64,000 nt of DNA from Burkholderiales bacterium (lineage in GTDB: Bacteria; Pseudomonadota; Gammaproteobacteria; Burkholderiales; Burkholderiaceae_C). Below are positions 12,880 to 22,494 of the stretch, in pieces. Numbering within the stretch: the first letter of the stretch is position 1; the number at the start of each line of letters is the position of its first letter. The DNA lies in assembly GCA_021414305.1 (NCBI GenBank), contig JAIOOS010000015.1, positions 248,001 through 312,000 of the forward strand. The letters run 5' to 3'. The translations under genes and the position numbers were made by a program. The notes under the pieces were generated by a model. It was given only the letters and a program-made list of their open reading frames with translations, made no database searches and was not told where the DNA came from.

Positions 12880-13605
12880 GTGAAGCTGGCGCAACTGCTG
12901 TTCACGCAAGGCTTCGGCACGCGCCGCGAGTGCGCGGGCCTGATCGCGGCCGAGCTCGTCGCCATCGAGGGCGTGGTCTGCGACGAGCCCGATCGCGAGG
13001 TCGAGCCGGTCGGCCTGAATTTCTCGGTGCGTGGCGAGCCGTGGACGTACCATCAGCGCGCTTTCCTGGTCATGAACAAGCCGAAAGGCTTCGAATGCTC
13101 GCAGAAGCCCAAGCACCACCCGAGCGTGTATTCGCTGCTGCCGGCGCCGCTGCGCCAGCGCGGGGTGCAGGCGATCGGCCGGCTCGACGAGGACACGACC
13201 GGCGTGCTGCTCTTCACCGACGACGGTTCCCTGATCCATCGCCTCACCTCGCCGAAGCATCACGTCGCCAAGGTCTACGAGGTCGGTTGCAAGCACCCGG
13301 TCGACGCGGTGCAGGTCGCGCGGCTGCAGGCCGGCGTGCTGCTGCACGACGACAACGAGACAGTGCGCGCGGAAGCGTGCGAGGCGACCGGGCCGGATAC
13401 CTTGCGCCTGACGCTCACCGAGGGCAAGTACCACCAGGTCAAGCGCATGGTCGCGGCCGTCGGCAACCGCGTCGAAGCGCTGGGCCGCAGCGATTTCGGC
13501 GGCGTGCGCGTCGATGCCCTGGCGCCGGGCGCCTGGCGCTGGCTGACTGAGGCCGAGGCCGAGGCCATGACGCGAAAACCCCTCCCAGCGGGCGCGGCGC
13601 CGTGA
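12880..13605 (+). CDS. RsuA-type pseudouridine synthase
   Basis: The 241-residue product, from GTG at 12880 (11 bases after the previous stop), has an S4-like N-terminal RNA-binding segment (KLAQLLFTQGFGTRRECAG). The catalytic domain contains the motif GRLDEDTTGVLLFTDDG, whose Asp is the nucleophile, and the C-terminal EGKYHQVKRMVAAVGNRV. This is the RsuA/RluB/E/F class, which converts specific uridines of rRNA to pseudouridine; RsuA itself acts on 16S U516. The stop overlaps the GTG of the receptor gene. Which rRNA site it modifies is not certain. Confidence 0.9.
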   Translation: MKLAQLLFTQGFGTRRECAGLIAAELVAIEGVVCDEPDREVEPVGLNFSVRGEPWTYHQRAFLVMNKPKGFECSQKPKHHPSVYSLLPAPLRQRGVQAIGRLDEDTTGVLLFTDDGSLIHRLTSPKHHVAKVYEVGCKHPVDAVQVARLQAGVLLHDDNETVRAEACEATGPDTLRLTLTEGKYHQVKRMVAAVGNRVEALGRSDFGGVRVDALAPGAWRWLTEAEAEAMTRKPLPAGAAP

Positions 13606-15752
13606 CCGACCGACCTCTGGCTCGCGCCTCCGCGGCGCTCGCCGCGCTGTCGGTGCCCGCGATCGCGCTGGCGCAGACGCCGCCGGCGGGCGAGCCCTCC
13701 CCGGTCCGGCTCGCGCCGGTGGTGGTCACCGCCACCCGCACCGAAGTCCCGGCGTTCGACGTGCCGGCGTCGATCGACCGGGTCGGCAGCGAGACGATCC
13801 GCGAAGGCAAGCTGCAGATCAACCTGTCCGAGAGCCTGGGCGGCGTGCCCGGCCTGGTGGCGCGCGACCGGCAGAACTACGCCCAGGACGTGCAGCTCTC
13901 GATCCGCGGCTTCGGCGCGCGCTCGACCTTCGGCATCCGCGGCGTGCGCCTGTACGTCGACGGCATTCCGGCCACCCTGCCCGACGGGCAGGGCCAGATC
14001 ACCAACGTCGAGCTCGGCTCCACCGATCGCATCGAGGTGCTGCGCGGGCCGTTCTCGGCCCTCTATGGCAATTCGTCGGGCGGCGTGATCCAGGTGTTCA
14101 GCGAGGACGGCAGCGGCCCGCCCACGGTCTCGAGCACCGCCTCCCTCGCCAGCTACGACACGCGGCGCATCGCCGCCAGGGCGAGCGGCGCCAACGGCAG
14201 CTTCGGCTACGTGGTCGGCGCGAGCGTCTTCACGACCGACGGCTATCGCGACCACAGCGCGGCGGAGCGCCAGCTCGCCAACGCCAAGCTCGCCTGGCGG
14301 CCCGACAACGCGAGCACCTTGACACTGGTCGCCAACCGCATCGACCTGCCCAAGGCGCGGGACCCGCTCGGCCTGACCCGCGCCCAGTTCGAAGCCGATC
14401 CGCGCAGCGTCGACCCCTCGGCCGAGACGTTCAACACCCGCAAGACCGTCGACCAGACCCAGGTCGGCGCGATCTACGAGCGGGCGATCAACGCGGCGAA
14501 CTCGGTCCGCCTGCTGCTTTACGGCGGGCAGCGCGACACCGAGCAGTTCCAGGCGATCCCGACCGGCCCGCAAAACAATCCGCTGCACCCGGGCGGCGTG
14601 ATCTCGCTCGACCGGAACTACCAGGGTGCCGACCTGCGCTGGAGCGCCAAGGCAAGCGCGGGCGACATGCCATTCAGCCTCGTCGGCGGCCTCGCCTACG
14701 ACAGCCTCGACGAGCGGCGCAAGGGCTACCAGAACTTCGAGGGTTCGACGCTCGGCGTGAAGGGCGCGCTGCGTCGCGACGAGAGCAACGACGTCAGCAA
14801 CTTCGACCAATACCTGCAGGGTTCGCTGCAGCTCTCGCCGCGCTGGTCGGCGAACGCCGGGGTGCGCCACAGCAGCGTGCGCTTCCGCTCCGAGGACCGC
14901 TACATCGTCGGCACCAATCCCGACGACAGCGGCAGCGTCGACTTCTCGGCGACCCTGCCGGTCGTCGGCGTGCTGTTCGCGGCGAGCGACAACGTGCACC
15001 TGTACGCCACCGCAGGCCGGGGCTTCGAGACGCCGACGCTGAACGAGCTCGCGTACCGGCCGAACGGCGAGACCGGCCTGAACCTGGCCTTGCAGCCGGC
15101 GCGCAGCAAGAGCGTCGAGGTCGGCGCCAAGTTCCGCTTCGCCCCGGGCGGCGAAGCGACCGCGGCGGTGTTCGAGACGCATACCGAAGACGAGATCGTG
15201 ACGCAGAGCAACGCCGGTGGCCGCTCGACCTTCCAGAACGCCGGGGCAACGCGGCGCCGCGGCGTCGAGCTCTCGGCGACGGCCGAGCTCGCTGCCGACC
15301 TGCGCCTCCAGGGCGCCTACACCTGGCTCGATGCGACCTACCGCGATGCGTTCCAGACCTGCGCGGCGACTCCTTGCCCCACGCCGAACGCGCCACTGAC
15401 CATTCCCGCCGGCAACAAGATCCCCGGCATCGCTCGCTCCTCGTTCTATGCGGCGCTCGCCTGGGCGCCGCCGCTCGGATGGCGCGGCGGTGTCGAGTTC
15501 CGGGCGCTGAGCAAGGTCTGGGTCAACGACGCCAACGCCGACGCCGCCGCCGGCTACGCGACCACCGCGGTCAACCTCGGCTACCTGGCGAAGGTCGGCC
15601 GGTTCGAGCTGAGCGGCTTCGGCCGCATCGACAACCTGTTCGACCGGCGCTACATCGGCTCGGTGATCGTCGGCGAGGGCAACTCGCGCTTCTTCGAGCC
15701 GGCGCCCGGTCGCAGCTGGGGCATCGGCGGCTCGGTCGCGGCGCGCTTCTAG
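13602..15752 (+). CDS. TonB-dependent outer-membrane receptor
   Basis: The 716-residue protein begins at a GTG overlapping the previous stop (GTGA). Residues 1-25 are a signal peptide ending IALAQTP. A TonB-box-like PVVVTATR precedes the plug domain (about 50-160: LGGVPGLVARDRQNYAQDVQ, SIRGFGARSTFGIRG, DRIEVLRGPFSALYGNSSGG). The rest is a 22-strand barrel ending FDRRYIGSVIVG and a terminal Phe (SVAARF), the usual assembly signal. It imports a scarce ligand (siderophore, cobalamin, metal or glycan) using TonB energy. No ligand is indicated by its neighbours, and no Fur box is evident, since it sits inside an operon. Confidence 0.92.
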   Translation: MTDRPLARASAALAALSVPAIALAQTPPAGEPSPVRLAPVVVTATRTEVPAFDVPASIDRVGSETIREGKLQINLSESLGGVPGLVARDRQNYAQDVQLSIRGFGARSTFGIRGVRLYVDGIPATLPDGQGQITNVELGSTDRIEVLRGPFSALYGNSSGGVIQVFSEDGSGPPTVSSTASLASYDTRRIAARASGANGSFGYVVGASVFTTDGYRDHSAAERQLANAKLAWRPDNASTLTLVANRIDLPKARDPLGLTRAQFEADPRSVDPSAETFNTRKTVDQTQVGAIYERAINAANSVRLLLYGGQRDTEQFQAIPTGPQNNPLHPGGVISLDRNYQGADLRWSAKASAGDMPFSLVGGLAYDSLDERRKGYQNFEGSTLGVKGALRRDESNDVSNFDQYLQGSLQLSPRWSANAGVRHSSVRFRSEDRYIVGTNPDDSGSVDFSATLPVVGVLFAASDNVHLYATAGRGFETPTLNELAYRPNGETGLNLALQPARSKSVEVGAKFRFAPGGEATAAVFETHTEDEIVTQSNAGGRSTFQNAGATRRRGVELSATAELAADLRLQGAYTWLDATYRDAFQTCAATPCPTPNAPLTIPAGNKIPGIARSSFYAALAWAPPLGWRGGVEFRALSKVWVNDANADAAAGYATTAVNLGYLAKVGRFELSGFGRIDNLFDRRYIGSVIVGEGNSRFFEPAPGRSWGIGGSVAARF

Positions 15753-15781
15753 CGCGGAGGGCGACGCCGATAATCGCCGCG

Positions 15782-16816
15782 ATGCGCGTCTTTCGCGGCC
15801 TCCACCACCCCGACCTCGCGCCCGCCTGCGCGTTGACGATCGGCAATTTCGACGGCGTGCACCGCGGCCACCAGGCGATGCTGGCGCTGCTCGTCTCCGA
15901 AGCCGCGCACCGCGGCCTGGCGCCGACGGTGATGAGCTTCGAGCCGAACCCGCGCGACTACTTCGCCGCCCTCGCCGGCAGGCCCGAGGCCGCGCCGACG
16001 CGAATCGCGACCCTGCGCGACAAGCTCGGCGAGCTCGAGCGCTGCGGCATCCGCCAGGTCGTGGTCCTGCGCTTCGACGCGGCCTTCGCCGCGCAGTCGC
16101 CCGAGGTCTTCATCGACCGGGTGCTGGTCGCCGGCCTCGGCGTCGGCTACGTCCTGGTCGGCGACGACTTCCGCTTCGGCGCCCGGCGCGCCGGCGACTA
16201 CGCGATGCTCGACGCGGCCGGCGCGTCGCGCGGCTTCGACGTTGCCCGCATGAACAGCTACGAGGTCCACGGCATGCGGGTCTCGAGCTCGGCCGTTCGC
16301 GCCGCGCTCGCCGCCGGGGACATGAAGGAGGTCGAGGCGCTGCTCGGCCGGCCGTACAGCGTCAGCGGCCACGTCATTCACGGCGCCAAGCTCGGCCGCG
16401 CCCTGGGCGAGAGCGGCGGCGGTCGCGGCGACGGCTTTCGCACCCTGAACCTGCGCTTCCCGCATCCGCGGCCGGCGGCGATGGGCATCTTCGTTGCCCG
16501 GGTGCACGGCCTGGGCGCGGCGCCTCTGGCCGGCGTCGCCAGCCTGGGCCGGCGGCCGACGGTCGACGACAGCGGCCGGGTGCTGCTCGAAACCCACGTC
16601 TTCGATTGGCCCGCGTCCCTGGGCGCCGAGGGGGGCTACGGTAAACTCGTCCGGGTGGAACTGCTTGCCAAACTGCGCGACGAAGCGCGCTACGACTCGC
16701 TCGAAGCGCTCGCCGGCGCGATCCGCCAGGACGCCGAGGATGCGCGCGCCTGGCTCGCCGCCGAGACCCGGCTGCACGCTGCCACCGGCCGGCAGACGAC
16801 GCGCGACCGAATTTGA
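15782..16816 (+). CDS. ribF: Bifunctional riboflavin kinase / FMN adenylyltransferase
   Basis: RibF makes FMN and then FAD from riboflavin and ATP in the cytoplasm. The 344-residue protein starts MRVFRGLHHP. The FAD synthetase domain (about 15-185) has TIGNFDGVHRGHQAML and VGDDFRFGARRAGDY, and SSSAVRAAL closes it. The flavokinase domain (about 190-330) has GAKLGRALGESGGGRGDGF then RTLNLRFPHPRPAAMGIF. Compared with the common GFPTxN motif, it carries an inserted Gly-rich stretch and Arg in place of Pro. The order ribF-ileS-lspA is conserved in proteobacteria. The ATG at 15782 gives the family N-terminus. Confidence 0.95.
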   Translation: MRVFRGLHHPDLAPACALTIGNFDGVHRGHQAMLALLVSEAAHRGLAPTVMSFEPNPRDYFAALAGRPEAAPTRIATLRDKLGELERCGIRQVVVLRFDAAFAAQSPEVFIDRVLVAGLGVGYVLVGDDFRFGARRAGDYAMLDAAGASRGFDVARMNSYEVHGMRVSSSAVRAALAAGDMKEVEALLGRPYSVSGHVIHGAKLGRALGESGGGRGDGFRTLNLRFPHPRPAAMGIFVARVHGLGAAPLAGVASLGRRPTVDDSGRVLLETHVFDWPASLGAEGGYGKLVRVELLAKLRDEARYDSLEALAGAIRQDAEDARAWLAAETRLHAATGRQTTRDRI

Positions 16817-16838
16817 CGCGCGTCGCCGCCGGCCGCGC

Positions 16839-16890
16839 ACCGTGGGTGCACGGTCTCCGCGGCGATCGGTTGCAACCGTGAACCGATCGC
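16839..16890 (+). promoter_or_regulatory. Structured leader ahead of ileS with competing hairpins
   Basis: In the 134-base ribF-ileS gap, hairpin A pairs ACCGTG (16839-16844) with CACGGT (16849-16854) around GGTG. Hairpin C pairs GCGATCGGTT (16862-16871) with AACCGATCGC (16881-16890), a perfect 10-bp stem. Its loop contains ACCGTG (16875-16880), which could instead pair with the CACGGT arm of hairpin A. So the segment can form two alternative structures or a kissing interaction. There is no T-tract and no T-box motif. Confidence 0.5.
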
Positions 16891-16950
16891 CAGAATTCCC
16901 GATGTGACACGAAGCGCGCGCTTGCCGCTTCGCCCGAAAGACACTTCGCC

Positions 16951-19896
16951 ATGGCCGACGCGCCCGCTCCGACTGCCAACCCGGCTCCTGCGATCGACTA
17001 TCGCAAGACGCTGAACCTGCCCGACACGCCGTTCCCGATGCGCGGCGACCTGCCCAAGCGCGAGCCGGGCTGGGTCAAGGCGTGGAGCGACGAAGGCGTC
17101 TACAAGCGCCTGCGCGAGGCGCGCCACGGCCGGCCGCGTTTCGTCCTGCACGACGGGCCGCCGTACGCGAACGGACAGCTCCACGTGGGCCACGCCGCGA
17201 ACAAGATCCTGAAGGACATGATCGTCAAGGCGCGCCAGCTCGCCGGCTTCGACTCGCGCTACACGCCCGGCTGGGACTGCCACGGCCTGCCGATCGAGAA
17301 CCAGATCGAGAAGACCTTCGGCCGCGGCCTGCCGCGCGACGTGGTGCAGGCGAAGAGCCGGGCCTACGCGACCGAGCAGATCGCCCAGCAGATGGCCGAC
17401 TTCAAGCGCGTGGGCGTGCTGGGCGACTGGGAGCATCCGTACCGGACCATGGACTTCGGCAACGAGGCCGGCGAGATCCGGGTGCTGAAGCGGATCATCG
17501 AGCGGGGCTTCGTCTACCGCGGCCTGAAGCCGGTGCACTGGTGCTTCGACTGCGGCTCCTCGCTCGCCGAGTTCGAGATCGAATACGACGACCGCAAGTC
17601 GACCACGGTCGACGTCGGCTTCCAGGCCGCCGATCCGGCCAGGCTCGCCGCCGCGTTCGGCCTGCCCTCGCTCGCCAAGGACGCGTTCGCCGTGATCTGG
17701 ACGACGACGCCCTGGACGATTCCCGCCAACCAGGCGCTCAACCTCAACCCGAAGCTCGAGTACGCGCTGGTCGACACCGAGCGCGGCCTGCTGCTGCTCG
17801 CGAGCGCGCTGGTCGAGAAGTGCATGGCCCGGTTCGGGCTCGAGGGTCGGGTCGTCGCCACCGCTCTTGGCGAGAAGCTCGAGGGGCTCGAATTCCGCCA
17901 TCCGCTGGCCGCCGTCGACCCGGGCTACGACCGGGTCGCCCCGGTCTATCTCGCCGACTACGCGACCGCCGAAGACGGCACCGGCATCGTCCATTCGGCG
18001 CCGGCCTACGGCATCGAGGACTTCAACTCCTGCCGCGCCCATGGGCTGGCGATCGACGCGATCCTCAACCCGGTGCAGGGCAACGGCGTCTACGAGCAGG
18101 CCCTGGCGCTGTTCGGCGGCGAGCACATCTGGAAGGCGAACCCGCTGATCGTCGAGGCGCTGCGCGCCGCCGGGCGCCTGTTCGACAGCGCCACGCTCGT
18201 GCACAGCTATCCGCACTGCTGGCGGCACAAGACGCCGGTGATCTACCGCGCCGCGGCGCAGTGGTTCGTGCGCATGGACGAGGCCGACGCGTCGAGCGCC
18301 GGCGTGTTCGCGGTCGACCCGGCGACAGAGACCTTGCGCAAGACCGCACTGGCGGCGATCGAGGCGACCGCGTTCTATCCGGAGAACGGCCGCACCCGGC
18401 TGCACGACATGATCGCGCACCGGCCCGACTGGTGCATCAGCCGGCAGCGCAACTGGGGCGTGCCGCTGCCGCTCTTCCTGCACAAGACCAGCGGCGAACT
18501 GCATCCTGACACGCTCGCCCTGATCGACAAGGCGGCGGCGATCGTCGAAGAGGGCGGCGTCGAGGCCTGGTCGCGCCTGTCGGCCGCCGACGTGCTCGGC
18601 GCGGCCGATGCCGAGCTCTATGCCAAGAGCAACGACACCCTCGACGTCTGGTTCGACTCGGGCTCGACCTTCTTCCACGTGCTGCGCGGCAGCCATCCGG
18701 GTACCACCGTCCCGGACGACGACGGCAAGAGCCCCGAGGCTGACCTCTACCTCGAAGGCCACGACCAGCATCGCGGCTGGTTCCACTCGTCGCTGCTGAT
18801 CGCCTGCGCGCTCGAGGGCCACGCGCCCTACCGCGGCCTGCTCACGCACGGCTTCACCGTCGACAGCTCGGGCCGCAAGATGAGCAAGAGCCTGGGCAAC
18901 TTCGTCGGCCTGCACGAGACGACGGCCAAGCTCGGTGCCGAGATCATCCGCCTGTGGACCGCCTCGACCGACTACTCGGGCGACCTGGCCATCGACGACA
19001 AGGTGCTGGCTCGCGTGGTCGACGCCTACCGGCGGATCCGCAACACGCTGCGCTTCCTGCTTGCCAACACCAGCGACTTCGATGCCGCCGGCGACGCCGT
19101 GCCGCTCGTCGACATGCTGGAGGTCGACCGCTGGGCGCTGGCCCGCACGGCGGAGCTGCAGGCGGAGATCGTCGGCACCTTCGACGACGCCCGCGGCGTG
19201 TTCGCGGGCGGCCACTACGGCGTCTACGAGTTCCACCCGGTCGTCTCCAAGCTGCAGGTGTTCTGCTCCGAAGACCTCGGCGCGTTCTACCTCGACGTCC
19301 TGAAGGACCGGCTCTACACCACCACGCCGAAGTCGCTCGCCCGCCGCTCGGCGCAGACCGCGCTCTCGCACATCGCCCACGCGATGCTGCGCTGGATGGC
19401 GCCGTTCCTCAGCTTCACCGCGGAGGAGGCGTGGAAGGTGTTCGGTCCCAAGGGCTCCGTCTCGATCTTCACCGAGACCTACCTGGACGTCCGCGCGTGG
19501 GAAGACGGTGCGCTGCTCGCCAGGTGGAAGCGGATCGCCGAGGTGCGCGCCGAGTCGAACCGGCAGATCGAGCTGCTGCGCGCCGAGGGCAGGATCGGCT
19601 CGTCGCTGCAGGCCGACGTCACGGTCAGCGCCGGGCCGAAGCGGCTTGCCGAGCTCGCGGTGCTGGGCGACGACCTCCGCTTCGTGCTCATCACCTCGGC
19701 CGCCCGGCTCGTCTCCGCCGGCGACACCGCCGACGGCAGCGAGTTCTTCGTTCATGTCATGCCGAGCGCGGCCACCAAGTGCGAGCGCTGCTGGCACTAC
19801 CGCGACGACGTCGGCGTCGACCCGGCGCATCCGACGATCTGCGGCCGCTGCACCAGCAACCTGTTCGGCGCGGGCGAAACCCGCCGCATCGCCTGA
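16951..19896 (+). CDS. ileS: Isoleucyl-tRNA synthetase
   Basis: The enzyme charges tRNA-Ile and edits misactivated valine. The product has 981 residues. The HIGH motif appears as [11 protein letters not shown] near residue 70, and the editing (CP1) domain contains [14 protein letters not shown]. The KMSKS signature is exact ([13 protein letters not shown]) near residue 645. The C-terminal zinc finger has [12 protein letters not shown] and CGRC near residues 948-970. The ATG at 16951 gives a slightly extended Ala/Pro-rich N-terminus before [17 protein letters not shown]. The stop overlaps lspA by one base. Upstream lies a hairpin-rich leader. Confidence 0.98.
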   Translation: MADAPAPTANPAPAIDYRKTLNLPDTPFPMRGDLPKREPGWVKAWSDEGVYKRLREARHGRPRFVLHDGPPYANGQLHVGHAANKILKDMIVKARQLAGFDSRYTPGWDCHGLPIENQIEKTFGRGLPRDVVQAKSRAYATEQIAQQMADFKRVGVLGDWEHPYRTMDFGNEAGEIRVLKRIIERGFVYRGLKPVHWCFDCGSSLAEFEIEYDDRKSTTVDVGFQAADPARLAAAFGLPSLAKDAFAVIWTTTPWTIPANQALNLNPKLEYALVDTERGLLLLASALVEKCMARFGLEGRVVATALGEKLEGLEFRHPLAAVDPGYDRVAPVYLADYATAEDGTGIVHSAPAYGIEDFNSCRAHGLAIDAILNPVQGNGVYEQALALFGGEHIWKANPLIVEALRAAGRLFDSATLVHSYPHCWRHKTPVIYRAAAQWFVRMDEADASSAGVFAVDPATETLRKTALAAIEATAFYPENGRTRLHDMIAHRPDWCISRQRNWGVPLPLFLHKTSGELHPDTLALIDKAAAIVEEGGVEAWSRLSAADVLGAADAELYAKSNDTLDVWFDSGSTFFHVLRGSHPGTTVPDDDGKSPEADLYLEGHDQHRGWFHSSLLIACALEGHAPYRGLLTHGFTVDSSGRKMSKSLGNFVGLHETTAKLGAEIIRLWTASTDYSGDLAIDDKVLARVVDAYRRIRNTLRFLLANTSDFDAAGDAVPLVDMLEVDRWALARTAELQAEIVGTFDDARGVFAGGHYGVYEFHPVVSKLQVFCSEDLGAFYLDVLKDRLYTTTPKSLARRSAQTALSHIAHAMLRWMAPFLSFTAEEAWKVFGPKGSVSIFTETYLDVRAWEDGALLARWKRIAEVRAESNRQIELLRAEGRIGSSLQADVTVSAGPKRLAELAVLGDDLRFVLITSAARLVSAGDTADGSEFFVHVMPSAATKCERCWHYRDDVGVDPAHPTICGRCTSNLFGAGETRRIA

Positions 19897-20384
19897 TGGC
19901 CGCCAGGCGCCCGGCCTCGATCTGGCCCTGGCTCGGCATCGCCGTGGCGGTGGTGCTGCTCGACCAGCTGACGAAGACGCTGATCGTGCGCAGCTTCCAG
20001 CTCGGCGACCTGCGCACGATCACGCCGTTCTTCGACCTGGTGCGCGCCCACAACACCGGCGCCGCCTTCTCCTTCCTCGCCGGCGCGACCGGCTGGCAGC
20101 GTTGGTTCTTCATCGGCCTGGGCGCCGTGGCCGCGGTCTTCATCGTCTGGCTGCTCTCGCGCCACGGCGGCCAGCGCCTGTTCTGCTGGGCGCTGGCGCT
20201 GATCCTGGGCGGCGCGGTCGGCAACGTCGTCGACCGCATCCTGCACGGCCACGTCGTCGACTTCCTCCAGTTCCACTGGGGTGGCGCCTACTTCCCGTCG
20301 TTCAACGTCGCCGACAGCGCCATCACCGTCGGCGCGGGCCTGCTCATCCTCGACGAGTTGCTGCGCATCCGCAAGGCGCGCTGA
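19896..20384 (+). CDS. lspA: Lipoprotein signal peptidase (signal peptidase II)
   Basis: LspA is the inner-membrane aspartyl protease that removes signal peptides from prolipoproteins. The 162-residue product has four predicted membrane segments. The two catalytic Asp blocks are present: [16 protein letters not shown] and [16 protein letters not shown]. The N-terminal [13 protein letters not shown] motif is also typical. Its ATG shares a base with the ileS stop (TGATG). Candidate clients in this window are the lipoprotein hydrolase (11474) and the Gly-rich lipoprotein (47725). Confidence 0.97.
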   Translation: MAARRPASIWPWLGIAVAVVLLDQLTKTLIVRSFQLGDLRTITPFFDLVRAHNTGAAFSFLAGATGWQRWFFIGLGAVAAVFIVWLLSRHGGQRLFCWALALILGGAVGNVVDRILHGHVVDFLQFHWGGAYFPSFNVADSAITVGAGLLILDELLRIRKAR

Positions 20385-20396
20385 GGCGACGGCCGG

Positions 20397-20734
20397 TCAG
20401 GCGGACTCGTCCGGGCGTTCGGCGGCGAGCGCCTCCATGTGATCGCAGATGCGGCCCGGCGTCGCCAGCCAGGCTTCGCCGCGGTCGCGCGCCGCCACCA
20501 CCTGCTGCAGGGCGCGCCGCAGGTGGCGCCGTGCCACCCGTCTCGATGCGCTCGATGCGCTTCTTCACCCAGCGGTAGCGGCCGGCGTTGAAGGCGGTGG
20601 TCTCGGCCGGGTCGCGCATCGCACGGCCGCCGGTGAAGCGGATGCGCAGTCCGGCGACGTGAAGCGGCGCGCCGCCGCCGGTCGGGAGTCATGACCAGAC
20701 GCCCGAACTCGTCGACGATCTCGGCGGGCGTCAC
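20397..20734 (-). pseudogene. Small gene broken by two frameshifts (hypothetical, about 110 aa)
   Basis: A GTG at 20734 overlaps the GST stop and reads VTPAEIVDEFGRLVMTPDR. Protein-like sequence then continues in a second frame from about 20680 (APLHVAGLRIRFTGG, RDPAETTAFNAGRYRWVKKR). It moves to a third frame from about 20525 (HLRRALQQVVAARDRGEAW, ending PDESA then TGA at 20397). Both shifts equal one extra base (or two missing). The three pieces join to one plausible soluble protein of no recognised family. It is either a true pseudogene or one gene with two sequence errors. It would be the third gene after the quinone oxidoreductase and GST. Confidence 0.65.
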
Positions 20735-21372
20735 GCCTTCTGCTCTTTCGGCCAGTGGCGGGCCCAGACCGCCGCGACGTGCGGCTCGGCCTCGATGCGG
20801 GCGAGCAGCGCCGAGAACTCCGGGCGCGACTTCGCCAGCGCCTTGCGTGCCCCGCTCCACATCGAGACCGTGGCGGCAAGGACGTCGAGCGCGCCGAGGC
20901 GCTCGCCCGAGAGCCAGGGCGTGGCCGGGAACTGGTCGGCGAAGATCTCCCACAGCTCGTGCAGACGCGCCCGGCCGCGCGTCTGCATCGCCTGCTTGAC
21001 GGCATCGTCGGGATCGGGGTACCAGCGGTCCGGGTAGTCGAGGATGCCGATGCCTGCGTAGCAGTTGGCGGCGATGTAGACCAGGCCGCGGATCTGCTGC
21101 GCGCGCTGCGACGGGGCGCTCGCGATCAGGCCGCTTTCCGGATAGGTCAGGCCCAGGTGCAGCAGGGTCGCCGCCACCTCGCTCAGGACGCTGCCGTCCT
21201 CGAGCACCAGGGTCGGAATCTGCGCCAGCGGGTTGACCCGCTTGAGCTCCTCCAGGCCGGGCGACTCCTTCCATGAGGCCGCATCCACCTTGCGGTAAGG
21301 CAGGCCCGCGATCTCGAGCGCGGCCTCGGCCGCCGCCGAGCCCGACCCCTTGGTACCGTAAAGGACGAGCAT
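20731..21372 (-). CDS. Glutathione S-transferase family protein
   Basis: The 213-residue protein has a thioredoxin-like N-terminal domain (LVLYGTKGSGSAAAEAALEI, NPLAQIPTLVLEDGSVLSEV, with the cis-Pro and glutathione-contacting Ser) and an all-helical C-terminal domain (about 90-205). Such enzymes conjugate or isomerise electrophiles with glutathione in the cytoplasm. GAGGAG lies eight bases before the ATG, overlapping the stop region of the quinone oxidoreductase gene 10 bases upstream, so the two are co-transcribed. The shared role is probably detoxification of quinones or electrophiles (inference). Confidence 0.9.
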   Translation of the reverse strand: MLVLYGTKGSGSAAAEAALEIAGLPYRKVDAASWKESPGLEELKRVNPLAQIPTLVLEDGSVLSEVAATLLHLGLTYPESGLIASAPSQRAQQIRGLVYIAANCYAGIGILDYPDRWYPDPDDAVKQAMQTRGRARLHELWEIFADQFPATPWLSGERLGALDVLAATVSMWSGARKALAKSRPEFSALLARIEAEPHVAAVWARHWPKEQKA

Positions 21373-21382
21373 GGCCGACTCC

Positions 21383-22381
21383 TCAGGGAAGGAGAACGCT
21401 CGACCCGGTGGTCTTGCGCGCCTCGAGGTCGCGATGCGCGGTCGCCGCGTCGGCGAGCGCGTAGCGCTGGGCGATGTGGATCTTCACCTGGCCGCTCTCG
21501 ACCACCGCGAAGAGGTCGGCCGCCATCGCCTGCACCGACTCGAGCGTCGCGGTGTGCGTGGTCAGGGTCGGCCGCGTGAGGTGCAGCGACCCCTTGCCGG
21601 CGAGGATGCCCACCGGGAACGGCGCCGGCGCGCCCGAGGCCGCCCCGAAGCAGACCATCAGGCCGAACGGCCGCAGGCAGTCGAGCGACTTGTCGAAGGT
21701 GTCCTTGCCGATCGAGTCGTAGACGACCTTCACGCCCTTGCCGCCGGTGATCTCCTTGACCCGCGCGGCGAAGTCCTCGGTGCGGTAGTTGATCGTGAAG
21801 GCGGCGCCGTTGTCGCGCGCCAGGGCGCACTTGTCCTCGCTGCCCGCGGTGCCGATCAGCTTCAGGCCGAGTGCCTTGGCCCACTGGCAGGCGATCAGGC
21901 CGACGCCGCCGGCGGCCGCGTGAAAGACGATGAAGTCACCGGGCACCAGGTCTTCCTGCGGCCGGGTGCGCTTGAACAGGTACTGCGTCGTCATGCCCTT
22001 GAGCATCATCGCCGCGCCGGTCTCGAACGAGATCGCGTCGGGGAGGCGCACGACCACGCGCGCCGGCATCACCCGGGCCAGCGAATACGCGCCGGGCGGC
22101 CCGCCGCAGTACACGGCGCGGTCGCCGGCCTGCAGGTGGACAACACCCGGGCCCACCGCCTCGATCACGCCGGCGCCTTCGTTGCCGAGCGAGAGCGGCA
22201 GGGGCAGCGGATAGACACCCGCGCGCTGGTACACGTCGAGGAAGTTGAGGCCGATCGCGTGGTGGCGGATGCGAACCTCGCCCGGGCCGGGATCGCCCAC
22301 GGGCAGGTCGACCAGCTTCATCTCTTCGGGCCCGCCGGCCTTGTCGACGCGGATGGTGGGGCTCACGGTGGTGGTCGTCAT
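21383..22381 (-). CDS. NADPH:quinone oxidoreductase (zinc-independent MDR)
   Basis: The 332-residue protein belongs to the zeta-crystallin/Qor branch of medium-chain dehydrogenases, which reduce quinones with NADPH without zinc. It shows HHAIGLNFLDVYQRAGVYP, SLGNEGAGVIEAVGPGV, and the Rossmann motif HAAAGGVGLIACQWAKALG. YRTEDFAARVKEITGGKGV and VVYDSIGKDTFDKSLDCL follow. Zinc-binding residues are absent. It heads a minus-strand group with the GST and the broken small gene. Its start lies 119 bases from a divergent DUF2007 gene. Confidence 0.92.
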   Translation of the reverse strand: MTTTTVSPTIRVDKAGGPEEMKLVDLPVGDPGPGEVRIRHHAIGLNFLDVYQRAGVYPLPLPLSLGNEGAGVIEAVGPGVVHLQAGDRAVYCGGPPGAYSLARVMPARVVVRLPDAISFETGAAMMLKGMTTQYLFKRTRPQEDLVPGDFIVFHAAAGGVGLIACQWAKALGLKLIGTAGSEDKCALARDNGAAFTINYRTEDFAARVKEITGGKGVKVVYDSIGKDTFDKSLDCLRPFGLMVCFGAASGAPAPFPVGILAGKGSLHLTRPTLTTHTATLESVQAMAADLFAVVESGQVKIHIAQRYALADAATAHRDLEARKTTGSSVLLP

Positions 22382-22425
22382 GGCATTCTCGAAAAGGCAG
22401 GTGCGCTATCGTGCCAGAGCATGGC

Positions 22426-22494
22426 CTTGCCCCCAAGCTCACTTCGTTCGCCGCCCCCCGAGGGGGCCGCTCGCGTGCTTGGGGCGGCCCGGCG
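22426..22494. repeat. Palindromic GC-rich interspersed repeat
   Basis: The element contains an outer inverted repeat CCCCAAGC (22431-22438) / GCTTGGGG (22477-22484) and an inner C-run/G-run (22455-22466). It ends GGCGGCCCGGCG. Its wording, including AGCTCACTTCGTTCGCCGCC, resembles palindromic repeats I recall from several Burkholderiales genomes. It fills the divergent promoter gap and ends six bases before the DUF2007 start codon. A second copy is not present in this window. Confidence 0.6.

Noticed and set aside
16817-16950. T-box riboswitch upstream of ileS
   Set aside because: There is no T-box sequence, no specifier loop and no terminator T-run; T-boxes are not typical of proteobacteria.
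20288-20734. A continuous minus frame from 20734 through the lspA region as one gene
   Set aside because: After about 20680 the frame is Arg-rich without protein character, while the real sequence moves to other frames; it also runs antisense to lspA.
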